Made by a program: the position numbers and the translations under genes. Below, in pieces: positions 6,806-9,697 of a DNA stretch of 9,697 bases (the stretch's first letter is position 1; every line of letters starts with the position of its first letter). Origin of the DNA: Acidobacteriota bacterium (GTDB taxonomy: Bacteria; Acidobacteriota; Aminicenantia; Aminicenantales; Saccharicenantaceae); assembly GCA_003476685.1 (NCBI GenBank), contig DMVN01000212.1, positions 1 through 9,697 of the forward strand, in the 5' to 3' direction. The notes beneath the pieces are model-generated. The model had not been told where the DNA came from and made no database searches. It saw only the letters and a list, made by a program, of their open reading frames with translations.

Positions 6806-7177
6806 ATGCCGATCTATGAATTTCGCTGTCAGGATTGCCGGCGAAAGTCTTCCTTTCTTGTCCTTTCGGTGCATTCTCAGTTCGAAAGACGCTGCCAGCA
6901 TTGCGGCAGCCCCAGGCTGGTCAGGTTGATCTCCCGGGTGGGGGTGCTGAGGTCTGAGGAAAGTCGCCTGGAGAGCCTGGCCGACCCTTCCCGGCTGGGC
7001 GACCTGGATGAAAAAGACCCGAAAAGTGTCGCTCGCTGGGTGAAAAGAATGGGGCGGGAAATGGGCGAAGAACTCGGACCCGATTTTGAGGAAGAGGTGG
7101 ACCGGGCAATGGAAGAAGAGGAACAGCAGTCGGCCGGCGAGGGGGGAGATTCCAGTCCGGATGAGACTGAACTCTGA
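6806..7177 (+). CDS. FmdB-family zinc-ribbon protein with acidic C-terminal extension
   Basis: A 123-residue protein that begins with the family signature MPIYEFRCQDC. Two CxxC pairs, C8/C11 and C30/C33 (CQDC and CQHC), form a single zinc ribbon. I start at ATG 6806 because the conserved MPIYEF motif begins there and GGAGGA (6792-6797) lies 8 nt upstream; the frame is open further upstream but is not protein-like. After the ribbon comes a charged helical segment containing LGDLDEKDPKSVARWVKR and REMGEELGPDFEEEVDRAM, then a Glu/Ser/Asp-rich tail from about residue 98. Family members carrying this extension are widespread. Their biochemical role is not settled, although the founding member was linked to regulation of amide degradation. 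It lies 67 bp upstream of rmuC on the same strand with no clear terminator between them, so co-transcription is likely. Confidence 0.85.
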   Translation: MPIYEFRCQDCRRKSSFLVLSVHSQFERRCQHCGSPRLVRLISRVGVLRSEESRLESLADPSRLGDLDEKDPKSVARWVKRMGREMGEELGPDFEEEVDRAMEEEEQQSAGEGGDSSPDETEL

Positions 7178-7244
7178 AAGGAAGTTCGCCCTGTTTTTGG
7201 CGGTAAGCATGGTGATTGAATAGAAAGGTGCAAGGAGAGACCTG

Positions 7245-8510
7245 ATGGAATTCTTAATCGCTTTTGCCCTGGGGGCTGTGTTCGGAGCTCTGCTGGTCAT
7301 CCTGGTTAATTATTTCCAGAAACACCGGGCCCGGGAACTGGCTCAGGAGCTGGTTAATCAGACTCAGCAGCAGAAAATGCAGGAGCTGGAACTTCTGCTG
7401 GGACGGGTCAAAGAGGCCTTTGGTTCCCTGTCCATGGATGCCCTGAAAAGAAATACCGAAGAATTTCTCAAGGTGGCCAATGAGGTTTTGAGTAAACAAA
7501 CCAGGACCGGCGAACTGGAACTCGAGGGCAAGAAAAAATTGATTGACCAGACCCTGGAAGGGATGAAGACTGACCTGGCCAGAGTCCAGGAACTGATTAC
7601 CGGGTTTGAAAAAGACCGGGCGGCAAAGTTCGGCCAGCTGGAAAAGCAGCTCAGCCTGGCCCTGGAGCAGACCAGTCGACTTCAGGAAACTACCAATCAG
7701 CTGCGGCAGGCTCTGGCCAGCACCAGGAGCCGCGGTCAATGGGGAGAAAGAATGGCCGAGGATATCCTGAGGTTGATGGGCTTTGTGGAAGGAATCAACT
7801 ATGTCAAGCAGAAGACCATGGAGACCGGCCAGGACCGGCCTGACTATACCTTTTTCCTGCCGCAGGAGCGGAAGATTAACATGGATGTTAAATTTCCGCT
7901 GGATAACTATCTTCATTACCTCGAAGCCCAGGGTGAAAAGGATAGGGAAAATTTTAAGCAGCAGTTTCTGAAGGATGTTAGAGACCGGATTAAAGAAGTC
8001 ACCAATCGCGACTACATCAATCCGGATGATAACACCCTGGATTATGTCCTGGTTTTTATTCCCAATGAACAGGTCTATGCTTTCATCAACGAGCATGACC
8101 GCACCCTGCTGGATGAAGCTCTGAAGAAAAAGGTCATTTTGTGCTCGCCCATCACCCTCTATGCCGTGCTGGCCATCATCCGCCAGGCCATGGAAAATTT
8201 TAACCTCCAGAATACCGCCGGACAGATCATGAAGCTTCTGGAATCATTTTACCGGCAGTGGCAGCTATTCGTTAAGTCGCTGGAAAAGGTCGGAAAGAAG
8301 ATTTATGAGGCTCAGCAGGAGTATGAGAACCTGAATACTACCAGGAAAAACCAGCTGGAAAAACCCCTCCGCCAGATTGACAGCCTGAAAAAACAGGTCG
8401 GCCCGGAATTGCTGGAAGCCGAAGCCCTGCCGGCTGAAGCCGAGGTGGTGGAAGGGGAGGAAGAGGTCGAAGACAATCGGGATTCAAAGGAGCCGGGCGG
8501 GGCGAAGTAA
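7245..8510 (+). CDS. rmuC: RmuC family DNA recombination protein
   Basis: A 421-residue RmuC homologue, within the usual size range. AAGGAG (7232-7237), 7 nt upstream, fixes the ATG. Residues 3-22 form an N-terminal transmembrane helix, followed by a long coiled coil (about 25-160). The RmuC domain, related to PD-(D/E)XK nucleases, covers about 160-380. Signature elements are RGQWGERM (163-170), RPDYTFFLP (198-206), MDVKFPLDNY (213-222, with D214 and K216 as likely catalytic residues), VFIPNEQVYAF (270-280) and CSPITLYAVL (300-309). The C-terminal 30 or so residues are Glu/Ala-rich and look disordered. In Escherichia coli RmuC limits inversions between short inverted repeats. Its direct nuclease activity is inferred from the fold. 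It probably shares a transcript with the preceding zinc-ribbon gene. Confidence 0.95.
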   Translation: MEFLIAFALGAVFGALLVILVNYFQKHRARELAQELVNQTQQQKMQELELLLGRVKEAFGSLSMDALKRNTEEFLKVANEVLSKQTRTGELELEGKKKLIDQTLEGMKTDLARVQELITGFEKDRAAKFGQLEKQLSLALEQTSRLQETTNQLRQALASTRSRGQWGERMAEDILRLMGFVEGINYVKQKTMETGQDRPDYTFFLPQERKINMDVKFPLDNYLHYLEAQGEKDRENFKQQFLKDVRDRIKEVTNRDYINPDDNTLDYVLVFIPNEQVYAFINEHDRTLLDEALKKKVILCSPITLYAVLAIIRQAMENFNLQNTAGQIMKLLESFYRQWQLFVKSLEKVGKKIYEAQQEYENLNTTRKNQLEKPLRQIDSLKKQVGPELLEAEALPAEAEVVEGEEEVEDNRDSKEPGGAK

Positions 8511-8642
8511 ATTATTACCTGTCTGGGGCCTGCCCGTCAGCTTAGAGTGCAGTTCCTGTTTAGGACTGAAGATAAATTTCGCAGAATAATCAAGAGTAAG
8601 AAGCCATAAGAAATTTCTCTGGACTAACTGCTCCGCAGCTTC

Positions 8643-8740
8643 AGCCAGGCTGCCCGGCGGATAGAGTTCAACTTAACTTGATACGGGATAAGGGGTGGAT
8701 ATCTTTATTCCCTCGGGCAGCATCAGGCTAACCTGACCTG
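8643..8740. repeat. Inverted repeats in the convergent rmuC / MFS gap
   Basis: GCTGCCCG (8649-8656) is perfectly complementary to CGGGCAGC (8714-8721), extended by AGCC (8643-8646) with GGCT (8726-8729). Two local hairpins compete with this pairing: GCAGC (8635-8639) with GCTGC (8649-8653), and CAG/TCAGG-CTAA-CCTGA/CTG (8718-8740, tetraloop CTAA). The second starts 28 nt past the MFS stop codon and may mark the 3' end of that transcript. No T tract follows any of them, so I do not call a rho-independent terminator. The remainder of the 258-bp gap shows no gene. Confidence 0.3.
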
Positions 8741-8768
8741 TCTCAGTATGGAATTGTCTCCGGCCTGT

Positions 8769-9697
8769 TTACCTGTCTTTATTAACTTCCGGTTTCTTTA
8801 GCACCAGCAGAGCCACTGTGGAAATCAGGCACAGCAGACCGGCTACCAGAAAGGCCCGGCGGTAATCGCCCACCAGCAGCGACCGGAAAGTCTCTTCACC
8901 TCCGGCCTTGATTTCTCTGATTTTGACTATAGCTGAGGTTTTCATCAGGGCCGCCGCCAGGTAAGGTCCGAGCAGGCCGCCCACGCCGTAGGCGCTGAAC
9001 ATCCAGCCGTAGTTGGCCCCGTAATGTTTTGTCCCGAAATAATCTGCGGTCACAGCCGGGAAAACCGCCAGGAAACCTCCAAAACATAACCCGACCAGGG
9101 AAATGCCCAACAGAAACAGGGAATAGGGCTTGAGAGCATTGAAAGCCAGCATGGTCAGACCGCAGATAAGAAACATGGCCAGCAGGGTATTCTTGCGTCC
9201 AGCCGCATCGGATATTTTTCCCCAGACGATGCGGCCGAGGGAATTAAATATGGCCAGGATGGACACAGCCAGGGCCCCGGCGGAAGCAATCTGGCTGAAA
9301 CCGGCCGAATCGAGGCCCGAGGTCAGGCTGGACAGGGCGAATGATTGCCAGATGGGCGAGGCTTTCATGATAATCATCAGGCCGGACGCGCAGCCGGTCA
9401 GGTAAATTCCCCAGAGAAGCCAGAACTGCCAGGTGCGGAACATTTCCGAGGGAGTAAAATCTACCTTGAGATTGTTTAAAGCAGTGGATTGGACAGGGGA
9501 ATTCCAGCCTGCTGGCCTGTACCCTGTCTCCGGGTTCTGGAGCAACAAGGCCCCGAGGGTTATAGTCACCAGGAAAATCAGGCCGAGGACCAGGAAGGTA
9601 TTAAACAGGCCCACTTCGGGCAGGCTGAACAGACTTTTCCCGAACAGCTGGTAGGGGCCGCCGGTAATCAGGGCTTTGGCCAGCGGGGCAAAGAAAA
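8769..9697 (-). CDS. OFA-family MFS transporter, C-terminal part (5' end outside window)
   Basis: The frame stays open from TAA (8769-8771) to the right edge, giving 308 residues. GTG at 9614 is internal, because the protein-like sequence continues upstream of it (FFAPLAKALITGGPYQLFG). One helix, probably TM6, lies at about 30-52. A cytoplasmic loop follows, then six further helices: TM7 about 90-111 (WLLWGIYLTGCASGLMIIM), TM8 about 133-157, TM9, TM10, TM11 and TM12 about 280-300. The major facilitator loop motif is GKISDAAGRKN (159-169) between TM8 and TM9. FPAVTADYFGTK (212-223) and NYGWMFSAYGVGGLLGP (228-244) are characteristic of the oxalate/formate antiporter (OFA) group. This is an inner-membrane carrier, most likely for a small carboxylate, but substrates vary widely across OFA proteins and the true ligand is unknown. 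It converges on rmuC, and no neighbouring metabolic gene identifies the substrate. Confidence 0.9.
   Translation of the reverse strand, partial: FFAPLAKALITGGPYQLFGKSLFSLPEVGLFNTFLVLGLIFLVTITLGALLLQNPETGYRPAGWNSPVQSTALNNLKVDFTPSEMFRTWQFWLLWGIYLTGCASGLMIIMKASPIWQSFALSSLTSGLDSAGFSQIASAGALAVSILAIFNSLGRIVWGKISDAAGRKNTLLAMFLICGLTMLAFNALKPYSLFLLGISLVGLCFGGFLAVFPAVTADYFGTKHYGANYGWMFSAYGVGGLLGPYLAAALMKTSAIVKIREIKAGGEETFRSLLVGDYRRAFLVAGLLCLISTVALLVLKKPEVNKDR

Noticed and set aside
7254..8096. Minus-strand frame of 280 codons inside rmuC
   Set aside because: The opposite strand encodes the conserved RmuC motifs. The antisense translation is low-complexity and hydrophobic without family signatures.
9612..9614. 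GTG as the start codon of the MFS transporter
   Set aside because: The frame continues upstream to the window edge with transporter-like sequence, and half of a 12-helix MFS protein would be missing. This is an internal valine codon.

Overview
The window looks like ordinary chromosomal DNA from a Gram-negative bacterium of moderate GC content. The Gram-negative call rests on an outer-membrane TonB-dependent receptor. The most informative gene encodes a Hanks-type kinase fused to a TolB-like domain and a long TPR tail. That architecture is common in Acidobacteriota and relatives such as the Aminicenantes lineage, so I favour that group as an inference, not a demonstrated assignment. I see no phage genes, transposases, integrases, CRISPR arrays, rRNA or tRNA.

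Layout from left to right. Positions 1-1119 (minus) hold the N-terminal 373 residues of a TonB-dependent receptor that runs off the left edge. A 188-bp divergent control region follows, with candidate promoters facing both ways and a palindrome between them. On the plus strand come a class I SAM-dependent methyltransferase (1308-1976) and an exported or membrane-anchored glycoside hydrolase family 2 enzyme (2044-3975). A convergent gap (3976-4184) with two terminator-like hairpins leads to the kinase-TolB-TPR gene (4185-6380, minus), whose promoter appears to drive a leaderless mRNA beginning at its GTG codon. A 425-bp divergent gap (6381-6805) contains a nested inverted-repeat element. The plus strand then carries a FmdB-type zinc-ribbon protein (6806-7177) and RmuC (7245-8510), probably co-transcribed. 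A second convergent gap (8511-8768) with inverted repeats separates rmuC from the C-terminal part of an OFA-family MFS transporter (8769-9697, minus, 5' end outside the window).

Functionally this is a mixed housekeeping and accessory neighbourhood: nutrient uptake (TonB receptor, MFS carrier), glycan hydrolysis (GH2), signalling (kinase) and DNA maintenance (RmuC). The genes lie in alternating orientations with separate promoters, and nothing shows they form one pathway. No new multi-gene system is evident. The signals most worth a second look are non-coding: the leaderless kinase start, the structured element at 6481-6580 and the dyads between the divergent promoters near 1240.
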